Positions 11,419 through 22,545 of a stretch of DNA of 64,000 nt are shown here, piece after piece. Position 1 is the first letter of the stretch, and each line of letters opens with the position of its first letter. Below the pieces are notes generated by a model. That model was given only the letters and a program-made list of their open reading frames with translations, did no database searches and was not told the origin of the DNA. This stretch comes from Trogon surrucura (taxonomy: Eukaryota; Chordata; Aves; Trogoniformes; Trogonidae): contig CM036617.1 of NCBI GenBank assembly GCA_020746105.1, positions 141,201,845 through 141,265,844 on the forward strand, given 5' to 3'. The position numbers and the translations under genes were made by a program.

Positions 11419-11837
11419 TATGTTAAGAGTAAATTTCCTAGATCTTATACAGTGAAACATTTTCCAACAGGTCTTTACTGTAAAACATTCATGAAGTGTT
11501 GTATTCAACAACATTGTTTTCTTGTGTCTTTTGGAATACAACAAGAGGATTTCAACTGAGAGAGAAACGGCGATATACACGACCAAAAAGTTGTGCTTCA
11601 TCGGCTTAGGGAAAATGTTAGAACAGTTATATTTTTCTCTGACCAGACTTTACTTGTATGACCAAACCATAAAGTCATCATTTTTTGTATTCCTGAGGAA
11701 GTAATATTTTTACTATTTATAAGTGACTACTTTTAAGTTTTGCTATAGTAGTAACTACCTAACCAATCAACATAATTTTAAAAATATCTTTTAATCTCTT
11801 GAACAAATATGTTTACAAGAAGAAGTCCAATTTATTT

Positions 11838-11930
11838 AGAATCATAGAATGATTTATATTGGAAAGGACTTTGGAGATAATCTGGTCCAACCTCCTACTC
11901 AAAGCAGACATAATCTACTAAGATGGGTTG
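11838..11930 (-). mobile_element. Old CR1 3'-tail fragment
   Basis: Reversed CR1 end of a different and more diverged type: AGAATCATAGAATGATTTA, then GGAAAGGACTTTGGAGATAA and TCTGGTCCAACCTCCTACTC. The tail octamer is CATAGAAT rather than CACAGAAT. The right boundary is uncertain because the similarity decays into a T tract near 11930. Confidence 0.8.
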
Positions 11931-12793
11931 GGTTTTTTTTTTTGTATTTCAGTAGCAATATTTCATGGCAATAGTTCTTGCTGAAGAGCTTGTTCCAAAC
12001 CCATTTCCATTTACTAGATTTCCCTTTTTATATTCTCCGCTATGAACATTCCCTGTAGTTACCTTGGAAATCAACAATCCCAGTTCTTCTTTTAACAGTT
12101 CAAGTTTAAGATTTACTCTGCTCTTGCCTCTTGAACTGACAATGGAAAAGAATAGAGACTAACCTGAAGATCTAGGGTAAAACAGAGTTTGGAGAATGCT
12201 TCCTTCTCCTGTGTCAGAGGGTTTATAATACCATATTCTAAGTTATAACTGTGCCTTCAAATTAAGACTGTTGCTTTGAAGCTACAGGTAATTGAAACGT
12301 TCTTTCATCTTTAGGCTCAGAAGAAAATTGCTTAATTCTCCATGTATTTCCAGAGATGTTAAGCTGCTGTTTTATGATTCTTCTCATTATAGGCGAGCTG
12401 AAGAAAATGTAAAACTCAAGGCCTAGCTTTGCTCTCAGCTGTCTGGTATAATTCAGGCTCAGCTTCTTCGGTTTTGATGAATTTGAGTTTTACACTGCTG
12501 TGACCAAACCAGAACTTTTTGCATAATCTGCAACAAAGAATTAGATAATTTTCTTCTGTTTTCAGAAGATAAGCTTTCTCTTACTTGGTCTATGGTATTT
12601 TTCTCCCATGCTTTTCCTATTTCATAATTTTTAAAAACTATTTTCAAAAGAACAATGACAAGCACTCTACCTGAAAAACTGGGTTACACACACAGTCTTG
12701 CAAGCTCATTTTTCTGAATAGAAAATGCATGCATACTATGAAAATGTGCTGCTATATCAGGAACGCCACTCTTAAACAGTCCTGGTCTCCATT

Positions 12794-12812
12794 TATGTAT
12801 GTATGTATGTAT
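12794..12812. repeat. (TATG)n microsatellite, left of CR1
   Basis: About four and a half TATG units that stop exactly at the CR1 tail. The same tetranucleotide lies on the other side of the CR1, at 13050-13077. Confidence 0.93.
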
Positions 12813-13049
12813 CACAGAATCACAGAATGTTAGAGGTTGGAAGGGACCTCAAAGATCATCTAGTCCAACCCCGCTGCCAGATCAGTATCACCTACAGTAG
12901 GTCACACAGGAACGGGTCCAGGCGGGTTTTGAAAGTCTCCAGAGAAGGAGACTCCACAACCTCTCTGGGCAGCCTGTGCCAGTGCTCTGTCACTCTCACT
13001 GTGAAAATTTATTTTCTCATATTTTTATGGAACCTCCTATGTTCCATCT
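12813..13049 (-). mobile_element. CR1 fragment inside a (TATG)n tract
   Basis: About 237 bases of reversed CR1, from CACAGAATCACAGAATG through GGTTGGAAGGGACCTC, GTCACACAGGAACGGGTCC and GTCTCCAGAGAAGGAGACTC to TATGTTCCATCTTG. The corresponding C-terminal pol segment is too short for a useful frame. Both edges abut (TATG)n repeats, so the element seems to have landed within a microsatellite, or the microsatellite was duplicated around it. Close in sequence to the CR1 at 8114-9430. Confidence 0.93.
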
Positions 13050-13077
13050 TGTATGTATGTATGTATGTATGTATGTG
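13050..13077. repeat. (TATG)n microsatellite, right of CR1
   Basis: About six and a half GTAT units directly at the truncated 5' edge of the CR1. Confidence 0.93.
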
Positions 13078-13175
13078 TCTATTTATTTATTAATTCATTC
13101 ACTCTTTCATCTATCTATCTGTATATTTATGCATGTAGATATATGTGGTTTTATTCATTTATTTATTTATTTTTA
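13078..13175. repeat. Tetranucleotide-rich tract (ATTT, ATCT)
   Basis: Degenerate ATTT and ATCT units (CTATTTATTTATT, TCTATCTATCTG, ATTTATTTATTTATTTT) continue the microsatellite region to the right. Weak tandem structure, no gene. Confidence 0.75.
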
Positions 13176-13925
13176 AATTTGCCTTGTCATTGATTCAGTG
13201 ACTGCTTTTCTTTGTATTAGCTGTACAGATGCGTATAGGCAAACCAGATACTTGCTTTGAGACACTCGGAAAACAGCTTTTGCAGAAGAGCCCTTTAAAC
13301 TTCATAAGGGTCTTGAGGAGGATTTAGTTATGTTTAGAAACCATCCAAAGTAGCTATGACAACTTGGTGTTCCAGGGCCAAGATCTTGTGCACATACCAA
13401 ATCTCTGACACTACCCGAGATCCTTATCCAATGTGAAGAGGAAACTGTAAAATCAAAATTGCCTAAAAAATCCCCTAGAGAGTATTGCTGATTCTTGAGA
13501 AGATTTTTTTTTTTCCACATCTTAAAGGAAGCTTTTTCTTAAAAGGTCTAAGCTAGGAAGTTTTTGACAGAAAAGAAAATAGTAAAATGTATAAGGTGTC
13601 CACCAACCCTGGAAAAACAAGGCTCCCAGCTAAGTCCCTTCTTTGTTTACTTGCTGTGATTTAACATCCTTTGGCTAGTTAAATAGACTTGGACTGTTTT
13701 AGAGGCCTCTAAAATATACTAATACAATTTTCTTAAGTTTATGTTTTAAATGAGAGTGGTATCTAATGTGAGTTTCAGCTCTCTCTAATCTGTATCATCT
13801 GGGATTAATTCTAAATGAAGCTGAAGAAGGAGCACTCGGGGGGCTCATCTCAGCAAAGGTGAGTGGTCAGAGTTTGATCAATCACCATGTACCTGGTCCA
13901 GGCAGTCCAAATGCTGAATGTATTT

Positions 13926-13947
13926 GGGGGGGGGGGGGGTGGGGAGG
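13926..13947. repeat. G14 tract with extra G runs
   Basis: Fourteen G, then T, four G, A and two G. Able to form a G-quadruplex on the plus strand. No other structure is seen from 13176 to 14395, which is otherwise ordinary AT-rich sequence. Confidence 0.85.
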
Positions 13948-14395
13948 CATTATATATAGAAGTGCTTTTCTATGTGATGAATACATTGGCTACTGTGCTT
14001 GTAACCTGTGCTTTGTGGTAAAAGCTAGGCTCTGTATTATTTCTCTTCATTATTGATTGTTAATATTGTTTCTGCTTTCTGTCCATGCATACGCATAGCA
14101 ATGAGACTTTTGCATCTTGGCTGCATAGGATCATTTTATGCCTCTCTGGATGTGGCAGGGTTCTGCAAGACAGTTTTTTTCTAAAGGATGAGAGACCTAG
14201 AAAATGCATTACTAAAGATACTGATTGAAAAAAAACAGGTAAATACATGATGATTTAGTTTAAGCAACCATGCTGAGGTTTTGAACATTGGTTCAGGCAG
14301 AATCAAACTGTAACATTTTGATAATGGCATATTAACGGAAGTGTCTTATATGAAGTATTTCTGTCCACTTTTAACGAAAGAAAGAGTGATACAAC

Positions 14396-14697
14396 TGCAT
14401 ACCAACTGCCTGAAAGGAAGTTGTAGTGAGCTGGGGGGTCGGTCTTTTCTCCCATGTAACAAGTGATAGAACGAGAGGAAATGGCCTCAGGTTGCACCAG
14501 GGGAGATTTAGATTGGATATTAGGAACAAATTCTTCACTAAAAGGGCTGTCAGGCACTGAAACAGACTGCTCAGAGAAGTGATGGAGTCACCATCCCTGA
14601 AGGTGTTTAAAAAACACACAGATGCTGTGCTTAGGGACATGAGTTAATAATGGACCTAGGTTAAGGGTCTTTTCCAACCTTAACCATTCTGTGATCT
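14396..14697 (+). mobile_element. CR1 fragment, plus strand
   Basis: About 300 bases from the 3' region of CR1 in forward orientation. It begins near CTGCCTGAAAGGAAGTTGTA, a C-terminal pol segment. It continues through GGAAATGGCCTCAGGTTGC and AGTGATGGAGTCACCATCC, and ends in CTTTTCCAACCTTAACC and ATTCTGTGAT. Compared with the usual 3' UTR it seems to have lost a short internal piece between the last pol codons and the terminal GGTCTTTTCCAACC. Moderately diverged, no open pol frame. Confidence 0.9.
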
Positions 14698-17600
14698 GGA
14701 TAAGTAGGAACAGATGGTAATTTTCACTACTCTTCCTTTCCCCTCTCTCTTTACCAGTAGCTCAGTGAGTACTTACCTGGAGAAGTAAAAGACAGAATAG
14801 TCAAATCCATTCTTTAGTGAATTTGGAACAGAAACTGCAGAATAGATATCCCAATCCAGAGACAAAAGCCTTAACTTTTGTCCTGTGAGGTCATGCTCTT
14901 GAATGCTCTTCACTTACTGTGTTAATAGAGCCAAAGGATGTTTGTCACTGAAAAAAAAAATGTTCAGATCTATTTGCCAGATTTGACATTAGTTAAGGAT
15001 TGCTTTGATTTGTGAAAACTTCATTTTCAGTGAATTAGTTAATATCCAGAAAAAACCTCACCGTTATATTGGTTATCTACAAGACATTCTTAACTTGGCA
15101 ACCTTAATATTTAGCAACAGTTTTTAACTTTACATAATGCTGAGTTATTATTAATGTACTATTTTGCAAATTTTATGAAGATATCAAGTTTTCAAGTCTT
15201 TTCTTAGGTCAGGAAGTGCAAAAGATACCCTTTTTACAGGCGTGCAACTTTAATTATGCTCTACGTATCCTGTACATTTCATGATTTTTCAGTAAAAATA
15301 ACAGTTAATAGGTTAATGCACATGTTTAATAGTTAAAGACATGTAATACACTGCCCAAATACGAGTCTCATTTTATGTTTCAAGGTGTTTTCCGTTTTCC
15401 CGATTTATAAAATGGCCAGTATTAATATTGCATTAGCGCTGCTTTTCTTAATTTGACAGAAGACTTAATATGTCTGACTGGTCCTTGTTTGAGATATCTG
15501 TCACATGTGTTACAGAATTTCGCTCGGTGAAGATTACTTTGTTTTTTAAATCAAGCGAATCAGAAAAAATACCTGTAAAAGACTACAAGGCGCTTAAGAA
15601 TAGTGGAGGGTGCACTTGGTGACAGCAGTTCAAGACAGAGATGGGTAAAATGGTACGAGCCTGACATATATATAGGGATGACACACTGCTTGCTTGTTCT
15701 TTTTGTCTTTTTTGTTGACTAATCTTTTTATCTGACTCTCTGGAGTGTGGTATGCTGGATATAGTGTGGCTTTTCAAAGTGAAATACTGAAGTAACCTGC
15801 ATGTAACTACAAGGAAGAACAAACTGTCATTTCTAACATGAGGCACATGAAAAGCTCTTTTGCATCACTTTGTTTCATATCAAAGCTGTTTATCAAACTG
15901 TGTAACATTTCCATCTTATCTTATTTTTCCGAGGAGCTTCATGCAAAAAGTTGTGGGTTTTTTTTTCTGGCAAGGTGAGTGCAGTCCTATAGCAAAACGA
16001 TACTAAATATCAACAAGTAAACAGCTAATCTGGCATTAATGTTCAATGTGTTATTTCATTTCTAAATGCATATTAATTTTGTGTAACTTTCCCGTCCTGC
16101 TGCTAGAATTGAAAGTAGGACATCTCTAAGCCCAGTAATTAAACAAATTAATTAAATGCCTTTTTAAAAAAGACTTTGCATGGCAGTGGCTCTGCAGGCT
16201 TTAAAAAAAGTGGGTATTTTTTTTCTGCTTTCCAAAGCTGAAGCTGATTCTTCTCTAATGTGCATCATGATTCCATGTCTCTTGTATATCAGCAGTAAGA
16301 AGAAACTTCATCGACTGCCTTGTTAGTGCAGCAGCTGCTGCCACAGAAAAAAAATGGTGAATCAGTTCTGACTTTTCCTGTGATCCTTCAGCAACACCAC
16401 TCTTACCTCCTTTTTTTTTTTGAGAACACTTTTCTTTTTTTTAATAGTTGGAATTGAGGGGTAAGCAAGCTTATCAGTACATGCAAAGGCAACCGAGACA
16501 TTTAGATTGGTGTTGGAGATGTTCCTTTTAGGACCAGGCTTACATTAGAAAGTTTTGCTCACATGATGATGTTAGCCTGTGTGTGGAAGAAAAACATATC
16601 CCATCTGCCCGCTGGAGCTCAGCCATCAAAGTTCCTGGTGTGGACACAGCTGTGCTGCCAGGAGAAGGCTGCTGCCAGATTAACCTTTTGGGTTCAGAAC
16701 CTGGCGTGACTACAATGGCGTGAATTCCCCTTCAGTTGGCAAACCTTGCACCCACACTACAGAGATCCACTGTTGTGGCTGTACTGGTGTAATACTGACA
16801 ATGATAGTAACTGCAGGCAGATCCTAGTCTGAAGCTTGCTTAGGCCAGTAGTTGAGATGTACCTTGTGTGAGAACAAAGAGGAGATAAAGATGCTGACAA
16901 CAGAATGCTGAGAAGACAGTAAGCGTCATTGGCAGGGCTGTTAGTATGTGTCCCTTTGGACCACAATAGCCTCTTTAAAAACTTCCCACTCCATAAGTTT
17001 TGTGGGTTTTTTTTCCCTGGAAATTACATTTCTTGTGCGTGCCAGTTTCCACTGGCTGCAGGAACATTTGCTGACATGACTAGGGTTTTTTTCCTTCAGA
17101 AAAACCAAGCATTTATACCCTTGCACTGGCAGCTTTCTTGTGTCAAAGAGTCTGTACTAGGACAATTGCTCTGTGTAGGACAAAGGAGCTAGGTCTGCAA
17201 CCAGATCCCAGTGGGACTGCAAATGGCCCTGGTGCTTAGCAGATACTACAGAGAGTAAGAACTCTCTCTCCTGCTTCAGTCACAGCAAAAGGACTGCACA
17301 AACCCATAACTCAGCAGTACCTCAGGTTCAAAGTATTTCTTCTGTCATCACATGTGTCTGCTTTAGGTTATCGGAAAACCTCAGAGAGTGACACCAGTGA
17401 AGAAATATTCAAAGGTCAGCTCAGGATCAGTCTGGGTGACAGGTGATGATTATGTTTTTACTGAGCTTTCTGTCTCTGATACCTGCTGATGCAGGAATGA
17501 TCATGTTCTTGGGAGCTGGCATCTCTGGGGCCCCTTACTTTACAAGCATTTGCTTGGTTTCCACATTAGGAAATCAAAATCTAAATGCCTTCCTCCTCTG

Positions 17601-17998
17601 TCCCTGAAGGAGGCTGACAGAGAGATCCTGGGAAGGCAAGGAGGTAAGGCTGCACATGGGAAGAGTATCAAGAATACGAAAAGAGGAGGGATGTTGCGAG
17701 AAATTCGATAAATTCTGGGGGAACCTGACAAGTGGGTACAGCTTAGCACACACAATGTTCATATGTACCCATTTTCCCTTCTGTTGGGAAATGATGTGGA
17801 TCTGGGAACCCTGCGAGTGTGTCCTTGAGTGTACCTTGGAGTACAAGCTGACCAACCCAGGGCTTCTGACCAGTTCTTTGATAGTAAGAGGGGAAGCCAG
17901 TTTGTGGTCTAGTTGCTGGGAAAGAGAGAGGAGTATGAGCTCGTACAACTGTCCTTGGAGCACAGGTACACTGGACAGGCATCAAGGGGGCTTACAAT
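14698..17998. other. Non-coding stretch
   Basis: Mostly AT-rich single-copy sequence. A perfect 14-base palindrome GCAGCAGCTGCTGC with a central CAGCTG E-box lies at 16328-16341. The part from about 16590 to 17000 is richer in GC but holds no convincing exon. Two overlapping antiparallel frames of 114 and 129 codons occur at 17574-18000 and are not credible as genes on their own. Confidence 0.55.
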
Positions 17999-18451
17999 AA
18001 CGTCGGCTGGGAAGTGGCCAAGGAGGCTCGAGAGGCAGAGGAGCTCTTCAGGGTCTGCGCTGGGCTACTCTTGCATAGGAGTCACCTGAGACAGAAGATT
18101 GTGGGATCCAGAACATCCCTCATCTTCCAGAGTAAGCTGTGAGAGGTGCAGTCACTGGTTATGCAGTGTGCTGGGCAAGCAGCACTAGGTCCCACCAGCC
18201 CACAGACCATCGCTGTTAGGGACTCACTGAGCCAAATGAAAGTGCTGGCAGAGCTCTCTCTACAGAGGCAGCTGTAGCCTTTGGCCTGTCCTCAGAAGGA
18301 TCTTGGCCACGGGCCCAATGGCAGCCTTCTCAGAGGTTATAGAGGGCCTCTCTTCTTGCAACAGTGGGCACCGGGCTGTGATTTGTGTTTGTCACGTTTG
18401 CCCCTGAAATGGTCTGCACTTCTTCATGGATGTGCCCAGGGAGGTGGGTAA
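17999..18451 (+). pseudogene. Possible decayed coding frame, unrecognised
   Basis: A GC-richer block reads on the plus strand, in the frame of position 18011, for about 150 codons with only two stops (TGA at 18140 and TAG at 18275) before the TAA near 18449. The conceptual product is rich in Leu, Gln and Glu at its start (EVAKEAREAEELFRVCAGLL). The second stop follows CAG AGG CAG CTG and could be a mutated CAG. In the upstream flank another frame reads LGKREEYELVQLSLEHRY, which would need a shift to join. This could be an old retrocopy or repeat ORF. With random sequence of this composition two stops in 150 codons is not rare, so confidence is low. I do not recognise a protein family. Confidence 0.25.
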
Positions 18452-19863
18452 GAGGTCTGGACACAAAGGTCAGCTCTGACAGGGGAAGGGGAGCAGAGGA
18501 GGGAGTGGTATCCCATGCCCAGCAGCCCTTTGATCCTACGTGGGGGCTTCTTTCCTTGTCCCCTATGAGGATCAGGAAAAGTGCTAAATGGTTGTTTCAA
18601 TGAAAGTATTTAAGTACTGAAAGTGCTTTTGTTTGACTGCTAAGAACTAGCCATGCTAGTTATTGACATTGTCATTGTACAGACTTGATATGGTACATAT
18701 TAAACATCAATAGGTTATAGTGTAATGTTTTGACATTATTGAAATGAAATTAGTGAGTCAAACACAGTAATTTTGTCAAACTGAATGCCATAGAAAGTTT
18801 TCAGTTTCCTATTCCAATTGAAGATTTTAAAAAAGTAATCCAAGTATCAGAATTTCTAAATCAATTTTCTGAAAAATTGGTTGCTTCAAAACAATATTCA
18901 AGCCATTAGAGACAGCAATCAAAGAGAGTATATTAGTAGCACTCTTATTGGGACAACCTGGTTGTTGGCCAGGGACTGACAGATCAGCAAATATGACTGC
19001 AGTCAGACCACCTCTTGGAAATGGGCAGAAATGGTATCAGATTTGCTGCTTTTCCTCCACGGAGAAAATGATCTGTCACCAGACTAGAGGCAATGGTAGC
19101 ACTCTCAGAAGCTCAGAGGTCCGAACAAGAAAAGCCTTTGCCCCCAAGTATTTTTAACGCACGTATTTCAGAACGTGTCAGACAATTGATTAGCAATCTG
19201 TGGCTGATGTGATGTATTTATCTCATGTGTTGTTTCACTTAACAGCTACAACACGTACAGCAGAGTTGAAAAAAATGAGCTGGAACTCTATGCAACATCT
19301 TTTATTCAAAACAGATGTATTATTTGGTATATGTTTAACATTCTCCACATAATCCCAACTTGATCCTTAACCATCGTGCATTAGAGTGTTGCTTTTAAAG
19401 AAGATGAAAATGGGCTGCTAAAATGCTGCCCATATAATCTGAATTATTTTCAGCCCCGTTGTTAAAGCTTAGAGATAAAATTCTCTTTTGAACTAAGGTT
19501 GAAGGCATTGAGTTTGATATATTGGTATAATTTCTGCAATATAAATACTCATAAATTAACTTAGTGGTATGGTATGATTTCCTGTAATCTGTTTCCAGAA
19601 TCAATATTTTATTGAATGAACTTCTTATTTTAACTTCTCACTTACTGACCCAGTGGCACAGCTGTAATGTGTGCTTGATCATTCACTCTCCTTTATTTTT
19701 TTTTTCAAATGAGACTTGACTATGTGGTGGTGTAGACAGGGCATGTTTTTGGAAGCATTGCACGTAATATTGTGTGGCGAGAGACTGAAAATAGCACTAT
19801 CGTGCCCTAATGTAGAGGCTCCCTTCTAAACATCCTGTAGTAATTTAGAAAATGGCTATGTAA

Positions 19864-19900
19864 CATTACCCTCATTTTATGGGCAGAAAAACTGAAGCTG
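19864..19900 (+). repeat. Possible MIR-like SINE core
   Basis: CATTACCCTCATTTTATGGG followed by CAGAAAAACTGAAGCTG resembles the MIR core around CCCATTTTACAGATG and GAAACTGAGGC, which also occurs as ancient copies in bird genomes. The match is short and from memory. Confidence 0.3.
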
Positions 19901-19920
19901 TGATTATTTCCTTCTTAAAG

Positions 19921-19945
19921 GATGCTTAACTTTAAGCACCTAGTA
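19921..19945. repeat. Hairpin repeat relic (short arm)
   Basis: GATGCTTAACTTTAAGCACC contains the inverted pair GCTTAA/TTAAGC at 19924-19937 and matches the TGCTTAACTTTAAGCA phrase of the amniote hairpin repeat also suspected at 53589-53660. Confidence 0.35.
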
Positions 19946-22504
19946 TTACACTTCCTTTTCTAAATATGGACCTTATTTTTAAAGATCTTTTATACAGCAA
20001 TTATCATTTAGTCCATTACCCAAGATTTATTGTACACTTCTGCCAATGAGTGTGCAACCTCATGCACAGTGAAAGACGGTTTATTCTGAGCAGGTAAAAT
20101 TATCTCAACTATTGCACCCTGCTAGGGATGTGTTAACAGCTATAAGCAGCAGTAGATGAAGATGTTCTGCACTAGATTTGGTGGCTGGGGTGGTCCATTG
20201 ACATGTGATATCTCAGCCTTCTCTGGTTTTTTGCCCTTGTGACAACATGAACGAGCCAAACTTCAAGTAGCGTGATTGCCGTGGGCTGCTCTGATTTTAG
20301 CCTCTTTCAGTTTGCATTACAGTATCATAAATTATTTAGTAGTACTGCCAGTAGTAGTATTAGCAGGATTAAACCTTTTGCTGTATATATTCCTCAGCAG
20401 GCAGTACTTGATCTACACAGAGGCAGTGACAAAGACAGACGGCAATTCACAATTGTGACTTTAGAAAAGATTTTTGTGCTTTCTTCCTCTCACGTTACTT
20501 GCACGTAATTACACAATTCCCACATAACTGTCTACAAGCCAGCTGTCCTCTGTATTTAGAAGTTACCTTGGGCAAAGAGTCTTTCAGGCTAGAGGCACTG
20601 GCAGTCAGCGGCATTTCCAGCTACTCAGTAAAACCCGACGACAGTGAGATCAGTTGTCACATTAAGAATATAGAAAGGCAGAAACAAGGCCATGCATTTG
20701 GGGAACATTTTAGAGGATAGACATCATGGCTGGCTAAAATAATATACAAAAAAAAAAAACCAACCCTGAAAATCCTACAGTGAACACATGTAAAAAGTAA
20801 CCAAAAACGCTCAAGTATTGTTGGTCTTGATAGTCTTACACTAAGTGGTTTTCTGCATCTCCTGTGAAGGAAACCTTGTTCTGAAAGCAGAATCGCAGCT
20901 TTCAACACTTAACTGTTCTTGATTACAGAGGAAAGTTGGTTATATGAAATTTAACATCTGAAAAAAAGACAGCAAAGAAGATCCCAAAGCTCTCCTTTTG
21001 AAACTATTTAAAAAAAAATATTCCTAATATAATTTTTCCTTCTGGAAGAGCCTGTGATTTTTGCAAGCACTTAGGACTGTAAATACTGCAATATTTATTT
21101 AATAATAATAATGCATACAAGTAATATAATAAAACAAATACTATGTAATAGATACTTATTTAGCAAATTTATACCAAACCATGATGCATCAGCTTTGTAG
21201 TAATGCATAGCTCCCGTGCTGTATCCTTTTCAGGAATGCAGAAGTTACTAGTAATCACCATCCGTCCACACATACCTTCAGGTTACTCCAAGTCTCCTTG
21301 GAGCTTTGGGTTGCACAGCAAAACCTGTTGCTACATTTTTAAGCTCCAGAGCCAATGATTTTATGATCTCCCTCTCTTCAAACAGTTTCTTGCTCCCTTT
21401 TTTCTTTGCCCTTGCTCGTTCTGTGCCTGCTTTATAGGCTACACCACATTTACACACATAGTGATCCCACTGTGGGTTTTGGGGGTGGAAAGGGGAATGC
21501 AGGGGAAGTACTAACAGAAAAATTGCTCTTTTTGTGGTGGCCAGAACAACTGTACTAGTTGAAAACACGTTTATTTTTTTTATCTTTGTTTAAAAACTGT
21601 TTTCTGATGTGGTAAAAACTTTTATATAGATGAAGTTCAAGGAGGTGGAGGATATGTGAAAGCATGTCTTTATGAAGGGAAAACTGAATTGTTTTATAGT
21701 TAGGGGTTCTGTACTTAAAATGACTCTACAGATTAAATTACCAATTTCTTTGTACTCAGATATTTTATTCCAGATAGGCAAACAGAAAACGAGCAGGAAG
21801 GTTTAAGGTTTTGCCTTCATAGACACACTCTGAATACTTTTACGTGCACATCTTGGTCTGTAGGTTCACGTGTGGGTGATGCCACCATAAAACTCTGAGA
21901 CATCACAAATACATTGTCAATTCATTTGTAGTCCTATTATTGAGAAATTACCGGAAGCCCGCGAATACTGACTTTCTAGGTGAATGATATGGACCTGGCA
22001 TCTAGCCTCATTTTGCTCCTTAGAATTGTCCAGCAAATTGCTCTTGATGTCTCCTAATAATTTAAACTCCATCGAGGCTGGTGTCATTTACCAATGGAGT
22101 TTAAAATGCAGTTTGCAAGATCTGATGTATCTGAGCCCAGCCATGTAGTGCCGTAGCGTGAAGGAAACATGCCTCCAAAAAATGCCACCATAAGAAAAGA
22201 TTAGGGAAGAGGCCAGGCCTGGAAAATGCATTGGTACAACAAAAAAAAGTACGGTGTTCTGGAGAAACAATGAATTGGAGCAGAATAATATGATATCAGC
22301 TCTGTATACTTTTAAAATAGTTGGAAAGTCTGCCACAAGGAGGTTTTGTTCAGTTTTATCTCACTCAGGGACAGACATTGCTGAGCTGAGCTTCTGAGCA
22401 GCCACACATTACAAGTTTTGTTACACTGGCATAAGAAGGTTGGTTTTTTTTAAAAAAAAAACATTTCAGATTTACGTTCTCACTTCAACCAGAAGTAAAA
22501 GCTT

Positions 22505-22545
22505 AGGGCCTGATCCAGAGCCCTCTGAAGTCACTGATATCTGCA
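22505..22545 (+). repeat. Hairpin repeat relic (left arm)
   Basis: AGGGCCTGATCCAGAGCCCT followed by CTGAAGTCACTGATATC matches the left arm of the hairpin repeat family (GGCCTGATCCAAAGCCC, then TGAAGTCAATGG). The right arm is lost or unrecognisable. Confidence 0.45.

Noticed and set aside
17574-17963. 129-codon minus-strand frame
   Set aside because: Overlaps an equally long plus-strand frame, and neither has a recognisable domain.
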